A stretch of 64,000 nucleotides of DNA from Martinezella rhizogenes (lineage in GTDB: Bacteria > Pseudomonadota > Alphaproteobacteria > Rhizobiales > Rhizobiaceae). The translations under genes were made by a program, and so were the position numbers. The notes under the pieces are model-generated. The model saw only the letters and a list, made by a program, of their open reading frames with translations. It did not search any database and was not told where the DNA came from. The DNA is taken from the NCBI RefSeq assembly GCF_027460065.1, contig NZ_JAPYZZ010000001.1, forward strand, positions 62,001 through 126,000. The letters run 5' to 3'. Position 1 is the stretch's first letter. The number at the start of each line of letters is the position of its first letter. Of the stretch, positions 44,504-55,373 are shown one piece after another.

Positions 44504-47413
44504 TTACGAGAGTGCGGCAAGCTCACGCAGCGCTGCCGCATCGCGGGCCGATACGTCGGGATATTGCGGATCGGAGCCGACATCGGTGGTGATGCGCCAC
44601 GAACGGGCGCATTTCACGCCTTCCGCCAGCTTCTGCTCAACCACGACCTTCGCCACTTCCGGCAGGCGGAAGCCATCGGCCGGGCCCTCATCGCCCACCA
44701 CAGATATGGCCGAGGTGATGCAGATTTCGGCAAAGTCCTGTCCAGACAGCGCCGCCAGAAGATCGGCATCGGCAATGTGGACGACCGGAGCCGCCTCCAG
44801 CGAGGAGCCGATACGCTTTTCGCGGCGCTCGACTTCCAGCGCGCCCGTCACGACGGTGCGGACCTTGCGGATTTTTTCCCACTTGGCTTCCAGCGCGTCG
44901 TTCTTCCATTCCGCCGGGATTGCCGGGAACTGGGCGAGATGCACCGATTCCGATTCCGCATCCGGATAGCGCGACAGCCAGGCTTCTTCCGTGGTGAAGG
45001 GCAGCATGGGCGCGAGCCATGTGACGAGGCAATCGAACAGCTTGGCGATGACCGACAGCGATGCCCGGCGCTTCAGCGACGACGGCGCGTCGCAATACAG
45101 CGTGTCCTTGCGGATGTCGAAATAGAAAGCCGAAAGCTCGACATTGGCGAAATCGATCAGAGCGCGGGTGATCTTCTTGAAGTCGAAGGCGTCGTAGCCG
45201 TCGCGCACGACCTTATCCAGCTCGGACAGGCGGTGCAGCACCAGCTTTTCCAGCTCCGGCAGATCGGCATAGGCGATCTCCTCGCCCTTGTCGTGGGCGA
45301 GCGTGCCGAGCATCCACCGCATCGTGTTACGCAGCTTGCGATACGCATCGATGTTGGTCTGGATGATGGCCTTGCCCAGACGCTGGTCTTCCCAATAATC
45401 CGTCGTCATAACCCACAGACGCAGGATATCCGCGCCGGATTCCTTCATCACGTCCTGTGGTGCGACCACGTTGCCGAGAGACTTGGACTGCTTGCGGCCC
45501 TGCTCATCCATGGTGAAGCCATGGGTAACGACGGCATTGTAAGGCGCGCGGCCACGCGTCGCGCAGCTTTCAAGCAGCGACGAATGGAACCAGCCACGAT
45601 GCTGGTCCGAGCCTTCGAGATAGACATCTGCCGGCCATTTCATGTCCGGGCGGTCTTCCAGCGTGAAGGTATGGGTGCAACCGCTGTCGAACCAGACGTC
45701 GAGGATATCCATGACCTGCTGCCACTTGGCATGGTCATGGTCCTTGCCGAGGAAACGTTCCTTGGCGCCTTCGGCAAACCAGGCATCGGCGCCTTCAGCC
45801 TCGAAAGCCTCGAGGATGCGGGCGTTGACGGCCTCGTCGACCAGAACCTCGCCCTGCTCGTCGGCGAAGACCGCGATCGGCACGCCCCAACTGCGCTGAC
45901 GCGACAGAACCCAGTCGGGACGACCTTCGATCATGGCGCGCAGACGGTTCTGGCCGGAAGCCGGAACGAAGCGGGTCTGGTCGATGGCATCGAGCGAACG
46001 CGAACGCAGCGTCGTGCCGTCGCCGAGTTCCTTGTCCATATAGACGAACCACTGCGGCGTATTGCGGAAGATCACCGGCTTCTTGGAGCGCCAGCTATGC
46101 GGATAGCTGTGCTTCAGGCGGCCACGGGCAAACAGGTTATTGGCAGCGATCAGCGCCTTGATGACGCGCTCATTGGCATCGCCCTTCTTGCCGTTGTCGT
46201 CCATGACGCGAGCCGCTCCGCCTTCGGCCGACGGGCCGAAACCGGGGGCGTCTTCGGTGTAGAAACCATCGTCGCCGACCGGGAACGGGATGGCCGGCGA
46301 GACGCCGCGCGCTTCCAGCTCGCGCTGATGTGCGGTCCAGACGTCAAAGTCCTCGCGGCCATGGCTGGGCGCCGTGTGCACGAAACCCGTACCGGCATCG
46401 TCGGTGACGTGATCGCCATCGAGAAGCGGGACCGGGAAATCGTAACCGAGCGACGCCAAAGGATGGGCGCAGGTGATGGCCGCCAGTTCTTCGCTTTTCA
46501 CATCGCGAACGAGCTTGAAGGTCAGCTTCGCCTTGGCTGCGGCCTCGTCAGCGAGCTTCTTGGCGAAGATCAGTTTTTCGCCCGGCTGCGGACCAAAATC
46601 ATTCTGCGCGCTTTCGACTTCGAACAGGCCATATTCGACCCGCGAAGAAAACGCGATGGCGCGGTTGCCGGGGATGGTCCACGGTGTGGTCGTCCAGATG
46701 ACGACGGAGACGCCGGAAAGAGCGGCAGCCGCGTCCTTGACCGGGAATTTCACCCAGATCATGTCGCTCTCGACGTCATGATACTCGACTTCGGCTTCCG
46801 CAAGCGCCGTGCGCTCGACGACCGACCACATGATCGGCTTGGAGCCGCGATAAAGCTGGCCGCTCCGGGCGATCTTCAGGAGTTCGCCGGCGATGCGGGC
46901 TTCGGCGTGGAAGTTCATCGTCGTATAGGGGTTTTCGAAGTCGCCCTCGATGCCGAGACGTTTGAACTCTTCCGACTGGACCTTGATCCAGCCGGCAGCG
47001 AACTCACGGCACTCCTTACGGAACTCGTTGACCGGAACCTCGTCCTTGTTCTTGCCCCGGGCGCGGTAGGCTTCCTCGATCTTCCATTCGATCGGCAGGC
47101 CGTGGCAATCCCAACCCGGTACGTAATTGGCGTCGTAACCGCGCATCTGGAACGAGCGGGTGATGACGTCCTTCAGGATTTTGTTCAGCGCATGGCCGAT
47201 GTGGATGTTGCCGTTGGCATAGGGCGGGCCGTCATGCAGCACGAATTTCTCGCGGCCGGCGGCGGAAGCGCGGAGTTTTTTATACAGGCCCATGTCCTGC
47301 CAGCGCTTCACCGTTTCCGGTTCTTTCTGCGGCAGGCCGGCGCGCATCGGAAAATCCGTCTGCGGCAAGTAGAGGGTGGTGGAATAGTCCAGTTTTTCTG
47401 CGGTGTCGCTCAT
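44504..47413 (-). CDS. ileS: Isoleucyl-tRNA synthetase
   Basis: 969-aa class I synthetase. Catalytic HIGH at 71-74 ([10 protein letters not shown]) and the KMSKS motif as KQSKSLGN. The CP1 editing domain is present ([15 protein letters not shown]; threonine-rich). At the C-terminus, where bacterial IleRS usually has a four-cysteine zinc site, only the first Cys remains ([14 protein letters not shown]), see findings. No T-box or other leader structure recognised upstream. ribF lies 272 bases upstream on the same strand. Confidence 0.96.
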   Translation of the reverse strand: MSDTAEKLDYSTTLYLPQTDFPMRAGLPQKEPETVKRWQDMGLYKKLRASAAGREKFVLHDGPPYANGNIHIGHALNKILKDVITRSFQMRGYDANYVPGWDCHGLPIEWKIEEAYRARGKNKDEVPVNEFRKECREFAAGWIKVQSEEFKRLGIEGDFENPYTTMNFHAEARIAGELLKIARSGQLYRGSKPIMWSVVERTALAEAEVEYHDVESDMIWVKFPVKDAAAALSGVSVVIWTTTPWTIPGNRAIAFSSRVEYGLFEVESAQNDFGPQPGEKLIFAKKLADEAAAKAKLTFKLVRDVKSEELAAITCAHPLASLGYDFPVPLLDGDHVTDDAGTGFVHTAPSHGREDFDVWTAHQRELEARGVSPAIPFPVGDDGFYTEDAPGFGPSAEGGAARVMDDNGKKGDANERVIKALIAANNLFARGRLKHSYPHSWRSKKPVIFRNTPQWFVYMDKELGDGTTLRSRSLDAIDQTRFVPASGQNRLRAMIEGRPDWVLSRQRSWGVPIAVFADEQGEVLVDEAVNARILEAFEAEGADAWFAEGAKERFLGKDHDHAKWQQVMDILDVWFDSGCTHTFTLEDRPDMKWPADVYLEGSDQHRGWFHSSLLESCATRGRAPYNAVVTHGFTMDEQGRKQSKSLGNVVAPQDVMKESGADILRLWVMTTDYWEDQRLGKAIIQTNIDAYRKLRNTMRWMLGTLAHDKGEEIAYADLPELEKLVLHRLSELDKVVRDGYDAFDFKKITRALIDFANVELSAFYFDIRKDTLYCDAPSSLKRRASLSVIAKLFDCLVTWLAPMLPFTTEEAWLSRYPDAESESVHLAQFPAIPAEWKNDALEAKWEKIRKVRTVVTGALEVERREKRIGSSLEAAPVVHIADADLLAALSGQDFAEICITSAISVVGDEGPADGFRLPEVAKVVVEQKLAEGVKCARSWRITTDVGSDPQYPDVSARDAAALRELAALS

Positions 47414-47685
47414 AATCGTACCGTTGTTGCGCGCCGTATCAGTCGCGCCATCTCAATTGCAAAGAGGGCAAATTCGGAAAGCGCCATGCCATATGTCACA
47501 TGTCATGTAAGCGCCAAAATCCCGGACCTTCCGGCTCTCTCAGAGCGGGCGGAAGGCCGGGCCAATAATTCGGCCAATCTGAATTGCAAATTTCAACCGG
47601 TATTGGGACATGGACGGTTGTTTATGCGGTTTCCCACCAAAAAGGAAGAGAAAAGCGACGCCAAGTCGCAGCCGGCCGAAGACGA

Positions 47686-48666
47686 TCAGAACGCGATCTT
47701 CACGTCCAGTTCGCTGAGCGGACGCACGCCCGACAGCATCGCCCTTGCCTCTTCCTCATCACGCCTGATCTGGGCGACAAGCGGATCGAGCCCGTCGAAC
47801 TTCAGCTCGTCGCGCAGGTGGCCGAAGAAAGACACCGAACAGACTTCCCCATAAAGATCGCCCGAAAAATCAAAAACGAAGGTTTCGAGCAACGCCGCGC
47901 CGTTCTCCGTCACCGTCGGGCGGTAACCGAAGCTCGCGACGCCATCGTGGATCGAACCATCGGGGCGACGGAACCGCACGGCATAGATGCCCGCCTTCAG
48001 TTCTGTTTCCGGCGCCAGCGCCATATTGGCGGTGGGGTATCCCAATGTGCGGCCGAGCTTCTGGCCACCGATGACCTCGCTCTCCACGGTAAAGCGATAA
48101 CCGAGCAGACCGGCGGCACCCGCCACATCGCCCTCGCACAGAAGCGAACGGATACGGCTTGAGGAAACAACATCCGCCCCCTCGTCGCGGAAGGCATCCA
48201 CCAGCGTGACGTCGAAGCCGTGGCGTTTGCCCGCTGCCATCAGGAATGCCGGGCCGCCCTCGCGGCCCTTGCCGAAATGGAAATCGAAACCGGTGACGAC
48301 GGCACTGGCACCCAGCCAATCGACCAGTATGGACTGGACGAATTCGTCCGCCGAACGCTGCGAAAACTCCCGGTCGAAGGGATATTCGATGACGGAACGG
48401 AAACCGATCGCCTCGAGAATACGGGCTTTCAACGGCGCGGGCGTCAGCCGAAAGACAGGTGTATCAGGACGGAAGACGGAGCGGGGATGCGGCTCGAAGG
48501 TCAGGACCAGGGCGGGAACACCGCGGGCTTCCGCCAGTTCCAGAGCACGGTCCAGCACGGCGCGGTGGCCACGATGTACGCCATCGAAATTGCCGATCGC
48601 GATGACGCCACCGCGAAGAGCTTCCGGCAACGGCTCTTTTTTTTCATTGCGATGAAAGACGGTCAT
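47686..48666 (-). CDS. ribF: Bifunctional riboflavin kinase / FAD synthetase
   Basis: 326-aa enzyme converting riboflavin to FMN and FAD. The N-terminal FAD synthetase domain has IGNFDGVHRGHRAVL near residue 26 and the SSSRIRSLL segment; the C-terminal riboflavin kinase domain has GRTLGYPTANM and the TFVFDFSGDLYG segment. The HAD gene upstream is 59 bases away on the same strand; ileS follows after 272 bases in which no gene was seen. Confidence 0.95.
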   Translation of the reverse strand: MTVFHRNEKKEPLPEALRGGVIAIGNFDGVHRGHRAVLDRALELAEARGVPALVLTFEPHPRSVFRPDTPVFRLTPAPLKARILEAIGFRSVIEYPFDREFSQRSADEFVQSILVDWLGASAVVTGFDFHFGKGREGGPAFLMAAGKRHGFDVTLVDAFRDEGADVVSSSRIRSLLCEGDVAGAAGLLGYRFTVESEVIGGQKLGRTLGYPTANMALAPETELKAGIYAVRFRRPDGSIHDGVASFGYRPTVTENGAALLETFVFDFSGDLYGEVCSVSFFGHLRDELKFDGLDPLVAQIRRDEEEARAMLSGVRPLSELDVKIAF

Positions 48667-48725
48667 GGCAGTCGATCCATTGTTTTCGCCAGCTTAAGCT
48701 GGATGCCCTTTAAGCAAGAAGACCT

Positions 48726-49574
48726 TTAGGCAAGACGGGGCATCCACCAGCCGGGAGCAGCACCCTGCCCCTTGAGATAGGCGTTCAGAAGCGCCTCATC
48801 CGTCTGGCCGTTCAGCGTATATTCGGCGGCATGAATGCCGCCACTGATGTAAAGAAGGTTGAGGCCACTCGCGATCGCGCCCTTCACATCCGTCGGCATG
48901 CCATCGCCGATGGCCAGCACACGATCCTTGGCGAAGGCGCCGCGCACGTCTTTGGCCGCTGCAAGACAGGCTTCATAGATCGGCGCATGCGGCTTGCCGG
49001 CAATGCGGACTTCGCCGCCCAGCTGTTCGTAATAGGCCGCCATGGCGCCGGCGCAGGGAATGATGCGCTCGCCGCGCTCCACCACCAGGTCGGGGTTGGC
49101 GCAGATCATCGGAGCTTTACGGGCAATGAAGCCCTTCAGCATTTCCGTATAATCCTCAGGCGTTTCCGTCTCATCATCAAAGAAGCCGGTGCAGACCACG
49201 GATTGCGCCTCTGCCTCGGCGACACATTCGACATCGAGACCTTCCAGCAGCGGCATGTCCCGCTCCGGGCCGAGCAGGAAGACTTTTTTCGGGCCTTCCG
49301 CGATCAGGCCACGGGTGACATCGCCCGAGGTGATGATGCGATCATAGGCCTCATCAGGCACGCCGAGCACACGCAGCTGGGCGATGACGCCGGGGGCCGG
49401 ACGCGGCGAATTGGTGATGAGCACCACCGTCTTGCCGGCCTTGCGCGCTTCGTGCAGCGCAACAGCCGCATCCGGAAAGGCGCTGACGCCATTGTGCAGC
49501 ACGCCCCAGACATCCGAAAGAATAACGTCGAACCCATCAGTGATTTCGCCGAGGGTGAGAATGCGATGGGCCAT
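48726..49574 (-). CDS. TIGR01459-type HAD hydrolase
   Basis: 282-aa class IIA HAD phosphatase of the NagD/PLP phosphatase type. Motif I is ILSDVWGVLHNG (residues ~18-29, Asp nucleophile; second Asp replaced by Trp-Gly as in this subgroup), motif II VVLITNSPRP, motif IV AIGDGMPTDVKGA. Substrate unknown. ATG 49574 chosen; upstream extension to 49748 is unlikely coding. Next to ribF in many rhizobia, so flavin nucleotide phosphatase activity is a speculative possibility. Confidence 0.85.
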   Translation of the reverse strand: MAHRILTLGEITDGFDVILSDVWGVLHNGVSAFPDAAVALHEARKAGKTVVLITNSPRPAPGVIAQLRVLGVPDEAYDRIITSGDVTRGLIAEGPKKVFLLGPERDMPLLEGLDVECVAEAEAQSVVCTGFFDDETETPEDYTEMLKGFIARKAPMICANPDLVVERGERIIPCAGAMAAYYEQLGGEVRIAGKPHAPIYEACLAAAKDVRGAFAKDRVLAIGDGMPTDVKGAIASGLNLLYISGGIHAAEYTLNGQTDEALLNAYLKGQGAAPGWWMPRLA

Positions 49575-49822
49575 GAGATGCTTTCCGGCTGCGAGAAAAG
49601 GGTATGCGTGACATGGCAAAGCAGGACGCCGATGGCAAGGAAAAAAGCGCCCCGCGCCCGGCCTTCGGCCCACCTGACACAGCATCGACACAAATACCGC
49701 CGAGAACAGCGACGGCCATAAGCTGCGAAAAGAACCCTGTCGTGGCACTCAGCTCCGCGTGGGAAATTTCTGTCATGGAACGCTGATAACCATAAGCCAC
49801 GAAATTTTTCCGACAGGCCGTT

Positions 49823-49851
49823 CTTGACTCAGGCAGAAGGGCTCCTTATCT
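49823..49851 (+). promoter_or_regulatory. groESL promoter
   Basis: CTTGACT at 49823-49829 and TTATCT at 49846-49851 are 16 bases apart, just upstream of the CIRCE element. The CTTGA start also fits the alphaproteobacterial RpoH consensus, so both sigma factors may use it. Confidence 0.6.
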
Positions 49852-49859
49852 CGGCTTCG

Positions 49860-49886
49860 CTGGCACTCCAACAAGGGGAGTGCTAA
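49860..49886 (+). promoter_or_regulatory. CIRCE element (HrcA operator)
   Basis: CTGGCACTC-N9-GAGTGCTAA. The right arm is the perfect consensus; the left arm differs from TTAGCACTC at two positions. It overlaps the expected transcript start, so HrcA should repress groESL here. Confidence 0.9.
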
Positions 49887-49944
49887 CACCCATCACGGGA
49901 ACCTCCAAAAGGTTCCTGAAGTCATTTGATCGAGGGATTAGGCA

Positions 49945-50241
49945 ATGACAAGCACCAATTTCCGCCCGCTTCACGATCGCGTCGTCGTTCGTCGCGTTGA
50001 ATCCGAAGCCAAGACCAAGGGCGGCATCATCATTCCCGATACCGCCAAGGAAAAGCCGCAGGAAGGCGAAATCGTCGCCGTCGGTTCCGGCGCACGCGAT
50101 GAGTCCGGCAAGGTCGTCGCTCTCGACGTCAAGGCTGGCGACCGCGTTCTGTTCGGCAAGTGGTCGGGCACCGAAGTCAAGCTCAACGGCGAAGACCTTC
50201 TGATCATGAAGGAAGCCGACATCATGGGCATCATCGGCTGA
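49945..50241 (+). CDS. groES: Co-chaperonin GroES
   Basis: 98-aa heptameric lid of the GroEL chamber. N-terminal [15 protein letters not shown] and the mobile-loop segment [19 protein letters not shown] are diagnostic. Cotranscribed with groEL (73 bases downstream) from the CIRCE-controlled promoter. Confidence 0.98.
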   Translation: MTSTNFRPLHDRVVVRRVESEAKTKGGIIIPDTAKEKPQEGEIVAVGSGARDESGKVVALDVKAGDRVLFGKWSGTEVKLNGEDLLIMKEADIMGIIG

Positions 50242-50266
50242 TCTGGCCGAACCCGTCCTTCCTTAA

Positions 50267-51949
<1,683 letters not shown>

Positions 51950-51972
51950 TCAGTCCTGTCACCGGAATGAGG

Positions 51973-51998
51973 AAAGGGCGGTCTTCGGATCGCCCTTT
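51973..51998 (+). terminator. groESL terminator
   Basis: 11-bp stem AAAGGGCGGTC / GATCGCCCTTT with one G-T pair around a TTCG tetraloop, continuing into five T. Classic rho-independent terminator. Confidence 0.9.
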
Positions 51999-52431
51999 TT
52001 CGTTGCCGCCCTGCCCTCATGGCGGCCCTGCACCTAACCAACGACCCGAATATTGTTTCTTTTTGGGACACCCATAACTTTACCCGGCTTATGCTGGGCA
52101 AACCGTGCAATAATGACATCACGATGGGCGAATCACAGCGCCGCGGGGCGCGTCGTTTCCCATTTTACCTTACTTATAAGTGCGCTATTTAGTTGTGCTT
52201 TTTCATATCTCTCGCGATTTTGAAGAAGGAATACATAATATTTTTGATTTTCTCTCTGACTGGTTGTTGTCGGTGGAGAAAAATAAACTATAAGTCAGCC
52301 CCCGTAAGGGTTCCGCGACGGGACGGCGAGCATTGAAGGGGTTCGATGCTGGGCAAGCACGTTCGACTGCGGGTGGCGGTAACGGTTAAACTTGGCAGTG
52401 TCGCTAGAAATGGTGACGCTGGCATGTGTTC
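51999..52431. other. AT-rich intergenic stretch after groEL
   Basis: About 430 bases without a recognised gene. A marked AT-rich block runs from ~52155 to 52295 and contains the 10-bp palindrome ACTTATAAGT (52172-52181). A possible promoter is TTGTCG ... TATAAG around 52268-52295, followed by ~140 bases of leader to the next gene with a short CCCGT/ACGGG inverted repeat. Such AT-rich islands often bind MucR/Ros-type or H-NS-like proteins; that is a guess. Confidence 0.4.
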
Positions 52432-52866
52432 ATGCGGGGGCGCGATTTGTTTGAAATATCAAGACGCAACGATGCTCTGCCGGCGGCGGTGACGACCACG
52501 CCCGATCCCCGCACCCTGTCCCATTTTTTCATTTCGGAGGAGTGGAGCAGCGAACTTTCCAGCGGTGTCATCCGGCTCGGCGAACACACCTCCTTCATGC
52601 ACGGCCTGCCGCCGGGCGAATGCGGACTGCTCAGCCTTGTGCGCTGTTACGACCGCGTTGACCATGCCCGCGTGCTGGAGCTTTTCGAGCAGGTTTCCAC
52701 GGAACCCTCACGGTTTTGTTTCTCGACAAGTGTATCCATCTTGCCGGCGATGCGGCAACCGGTCATCTGCATGGGTGAATCGTCCGGTTTTGAAGAGGGG
52801 CAGCAGGGGCGCATATCAGGGCTTTTCCTGTTCCCGCGTTTCGAAGATATTCGCTTCGCCGCCTAA
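52432..52866 (+). CDS. Uncharacterised protein, 144 aa
   Basis: Soluble protein without recognised motifs; the middle part (FFISEEWSSELSSGVIRLG, later GLLSLVRCYDRVDHARVLEL) could be a PAS-like or small alpha/beta domain. No signal peptide or membrane segment. ATG 52432 is preferred to GTG 52426; neither has a good ribosome site, so the start is uncertain. It stands alone behind a long AT-rich leader. Coding is supported by codon pattern over the full length rather than by similarity. Confidence 0.6.
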   Translation: MRGRDLFEISRRNDALPAAVTTTPDPRTLSHFFISEEWSSELSSGVIRLGEHTSFMHGLPPGECGLLSLVRCYDRVDHARVLELFEQVSTEPSRFCFSTSVSILPAMRQPVICMGESSGFEEGQQGRISGLFLFPRFEDIRFAA

Positions 52867-53021
52867 GGCTACGCGCCGACACTCGCCTATCGTTCACTAA
52901 ATGAAGACAATTTGTCGTCTGCCGTTCATCTTTCTGGATGAGTGATTTTCAGCCATTAGTATCTCCAGACATTGCCATGCAGCACATCGGCGACATGCCG
53001 ATCACTTACCGGAGATACTCC

Positions 53022-53468
53022 ATGTCCAGCAGCCAGAACGCTCTCGTTCTCATCGCCCGCATTCTGCTTTCCTTCATCTTCATCTATTCCGGCTTCGGCA
53101 AGCTCACCGACCCGACCGGTACGGCCGGCATGATCACGGGCGCAGGCATGCCCGCCGCAACCGCCCTTGCCTATCTCGCAGGTCTCTTCGAGCTGGTGGC
53201 CGGTCTTGCCATTCTCGCCGGCTTCCAGACCAAAATTGCCGCCTGGGCGCTTGCTGTCTTCTGTGTCTTTACCGGTCTCGTTTTCCACAGCGGTACCGTT
53301 GCCGTTCCCGGCTGGCCGGACCCGGCTCTCGGCTGGATCAATGCACTGAACGGCATCATGCTGATGAAGAACATCACCCTCGCCGGCGCTTACATCCTGC
53401 TCGCAACCTTCGGCGCAGGTGCCTACTCGGTCGACGCCAAGCGCGGTGCGGCTTTGGCCCACGCGTAA
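53022..53468 (+). CDS. DoxX family membrane protein
   Basis: 148-aa inner-membrane protein with four hydrophobic helices and the DoxX-like N-terminal signature LLSFIFIYSGFGKLTDP. DoxX-type proteins take part in redox and thiosulfate-related reactions, but the role of this member is unknown. ATG 53022 is preceded by GGAGAT; an in-frame start at 52938 lacks a site. Ends before a bidirectional terminator shared with hisG. Confidence 0.88.
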   Translation: MSSSQNALVLIARILLSFIFIYSGFGKLTDPTGTAGMITGAGMPAATALAYLAGLFELVAGLAILAGFQTKIAAWALAVFCVFTGLVFHSGTVAVPGWPDPALGWINALNGIMLMKNITLAGAYILLATFGAGAYSVDAKRGAALAHA

Positions 53469-53490
53469 GCCAACAAACAGACCAACAAAA

Positions 53491-53520
53491 AAGCCGCCCG
53501 GATCGCTCCGGCGGCTTTTT
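53491..53520. terminator. Bidirectional terminator between DoxX and hisG genes
   Basis: Arms AAGCCGCC(C)GGA and TCCGGCGGCTT around a TCGC loop, with T5 on the plus strand and six or more T on the minus strand. It serves both convergent genes. Confidence 0.9.
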
Positions 53521-53526
53521 GTTTGA

Positions 53527-54219
53527 TCAGACGGCCGCTTTGATACGCGACGCGATTTCCTGAACCGCTGCATCGCCTTCATGCTCCGGCTTGCGGGCAC
53601 GGACGAAACAGGCTTCCGAGCGGACGATGATGCCGTCGGAGAGGATTTTCAGATGGTTGGCCTTCAGCGTCGAGCCGGTGGACGTGATATCGACGATGAT
53701 ATCCGCCTGCCCTGCCGCGGGCGCACCTTCGGTGGCGCCCAGGCTTTCGACGATGCGGTAAAGCTGGATGCCGTGCTGGCGCGAAAAGAACTGCTGCGTC
53801 AGCCGCCAATATTTGGTGGCGATGGCAAGCCTGCGGCCATGACGGGCGCGGAATTCGGATGCCACGTCGCCAAGATCGGCCATGCTGTCCACATCCAGCC
53901 AGATTTCCGGCACCGCGACGACCACATCCGCATGGCCGAAACCGAGGCGGGCGCAGAACTCCACCTGCGCATCGGCATTGGTCAGTCCCTCGCGCACCAG
54001 GTCTTCACCGGTCACACCGAAATCCACCGTGCCGGCGCCGATCTCCCGGGCGATCTCGGAGGCCGACAGATAGGCGATCTCGATATCGTCACGTCCTTCG
54101 ATGCGGCCGCGATAGGAGCGATCGTTACCGACAGCCGCAACCTTCAGCCCGGCGCGTTCCAGAACGGCCGAGGCGTCTTCCTTCATCCGGCCCTTTGATG
54201 GCAATGCGATGGTGATCAT
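53527..54219 (-). CDS. hisG: ATP phosphoribosyltransferase, catalytic subunit (short form)
   Basis: First enzyme of histidine synthesis, joining ATP and PRPP. At 230 aa it lacks the C-terminal regulatory domain of long HisG, so it needs the HisZ partner for activity. N-terminal [15 protein letters not shown], the GVTGEDLV segment and the PRPP loop [13 protein letters not shown] are seen. Its start overlaps the hisZ stop by 4 bases (ATGA). The upstream hisZ is disrupted in this sequence. Confidence 0.95.
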   Translation of the reverse strand: MITIALPSKGRMKEDASAVLERAGLKVAAVGNDRSYRGRIEGRDDIEIAYLSASEIAREIGAGTVDFGVTGEDLVREGLTNADAQVEFCARLGFGHADVVVAVPEIWLDVDSMADLGDVASEFRARHGRRLAIATKYWRLTQQFFSRQHGIQLYRIVESLGATEGAPAAGQADIIVDITSTGSTLKANHLKILSDGIIVRSEACFVRARKPEHEGDAAVQEIASRIKAAV

Positions 54220-55288
54220 GGTTTGTCGCTCCCACGCACCGCTTCGATGCGATCCAGCCAGAGCGAGAAGCCCACGGCCGGTATTTTTTCCTGTGCGCCG
54301 AGAAGCGTGAGCAGCCGGTCGTAACGGCCGCCGCCAGCCAGCACGCTGTCGCTGCCCGCCTCCACCACCTCGAAAACAAGGCCGGTATAATAATCGAGCG
54401 GACGGCCGAAGGCGGCGCCATAGGTGACGGTTTCAAGATCGACACCGGCATTGGCAAGGGCCGCAACGCGTTTATCGAAAGCGGAAAGTGCGCCGTCCAG
54501 CTTCAACTTCGCCTTGGCGGCGAAATCGCCGAGAACCTGCGAGGCCTGCGGCAAAGGCGCCTGCAAGGCCAGGAACTGCTTGAGCAGTTCGAAACTCTCA
54601 TCCGGCAGGCGCGTCGCCGCGAGCGCGAGCTTCTCCCGCAGACGGCGGGCGATTTCGAGCGGCGAGCGGCTGGCATTGGTGGAATAGCCGGTTTCCTGCA
54701 TCACCGTATCGAGATAATCGACCAGCACTGCCTCGTCGCCCGTCGCCAGCAGGCCGGCGACCCGGGCGTCTAGCCCCGTCATCGGCTTGGGGTGCACGAG
54801 GCTTTCCAGCAACGCGTCCAGCTGCGCCATGTCGCCAAAGGCCTGAACCAGCCTCTTCTGCCAGCCGAGCGGCAAACCGAGGGCGGCAACCACCGCCTCG
54901 AACACCTGCTGATCGCCCAGCGTCACCGCAAGCGAGCGGCCCGGCAGAAGGCGCTGTAGAATGGCGGTCGCGTCGATGACGACGCGGGCATCGGCGGCGG
55001 CAATATCGGTATCGCCAAGGTCTTCGATGCCAGCCTGATAAAACTCGCTCGCACCCTCGCGGCGCTGGCGAAAGACTTCAAGACGGGGATGGTGAATTCG
55101 GGGCGCAGGCAGAGGCTCTCACCCGTTTCGCTCTCCGTCATGAAGATACGACGGCGCAAATCCTCGCCGGCCATATCCAGAAACGGTTCGGCGGGCTGGA
55201 TGACAGGCGTGTTCAGGCGACTTGTGCGGCGCGCGGCAAATTCTTCCAGTAGCTCTCCGGCAAATTCCGGCATGTCGATCAGGGGCAT
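54216..55288 (-). pseudogene. hisZ: hisZ, disrupted by an internal deletion and frameshift
   Basis: ATP phosphoribosyltransferase regulatory subunit, a HisRS-like protein required by short HisG. The first part (ATG 55288 to codon 69) reads normally to [10 protein letters not shown]. It is then followed by five bases (55081-55077, TTGAA on the coding strand) and continues in another frame at 55076 with [20 protein letters not shown], a normal class II motif-2-like region, down to the stop at 54216. The two parts encode 69 and 286 residues, ~20 short of the usual ~375. Between IPV and VFRQRR the family has about 20 residues (the segment around R-Y-A-Y-L-G-E), so roughly 55-60 bases are missing. 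Read-through in the first frame gives junk and stops at 54923. A sequencing or assembly error is the main alternative. Confidence 0.85.
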
Positions 55289-55316
55289 GGAATATTTCCT
55301 GTGCAAGCCGCGAGAT

Positions 55317-55363
55317 ACCCCCCTCTGCCCTGCCGGGCATCTCCCCCACAAGGGGGGAGATTA
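55317..55363. repeat. Short palindromic intergenic repeat between hisS and hisZ
   Basis: ATCTCCCCC-(5)-GGGGGAGAT at 55339-55361, preceded by CTCTGCCCTGCCGGGCAT, itself a small inverted repeat. This type of CCCCTCTG/GGGGGAGAT string is frequent in rhizobial intergenic DNA. It fills most of the 85-base gap. Confidence 0.65.
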
Positions 55364-55373
55364 GCAAGAGGCG

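Larger units (their letters stand above)
49575..49944. other. Divergent intergenic region upstream of groES
   Basis: 370 bases between the divergent HAD gene and groES. It holds the heat-shock promoter and CIRCE element given separately; the ~225 bases nearest the HAD gene show no structure. A ribosome site for groES (GAGGGATTAGGCA) lies at the right end. Confidence 0.6.

Noticed and set aside
47414..47685. Possible T-box or leader upstream of ileS
   Set aside because: No T-box sequence, specifier loop or antiterminator pattern seen; T-boxes are not expected in this lineage.
44564..47854. Very long open frame (over 1000 codons) on the plus strand opposite ileS
   Set aside because: It mirrors ileS codon by codon in GC-rich DNA, has Arg/His-rich, domain-free translation and no ribosome site; ileS is complete and certain.
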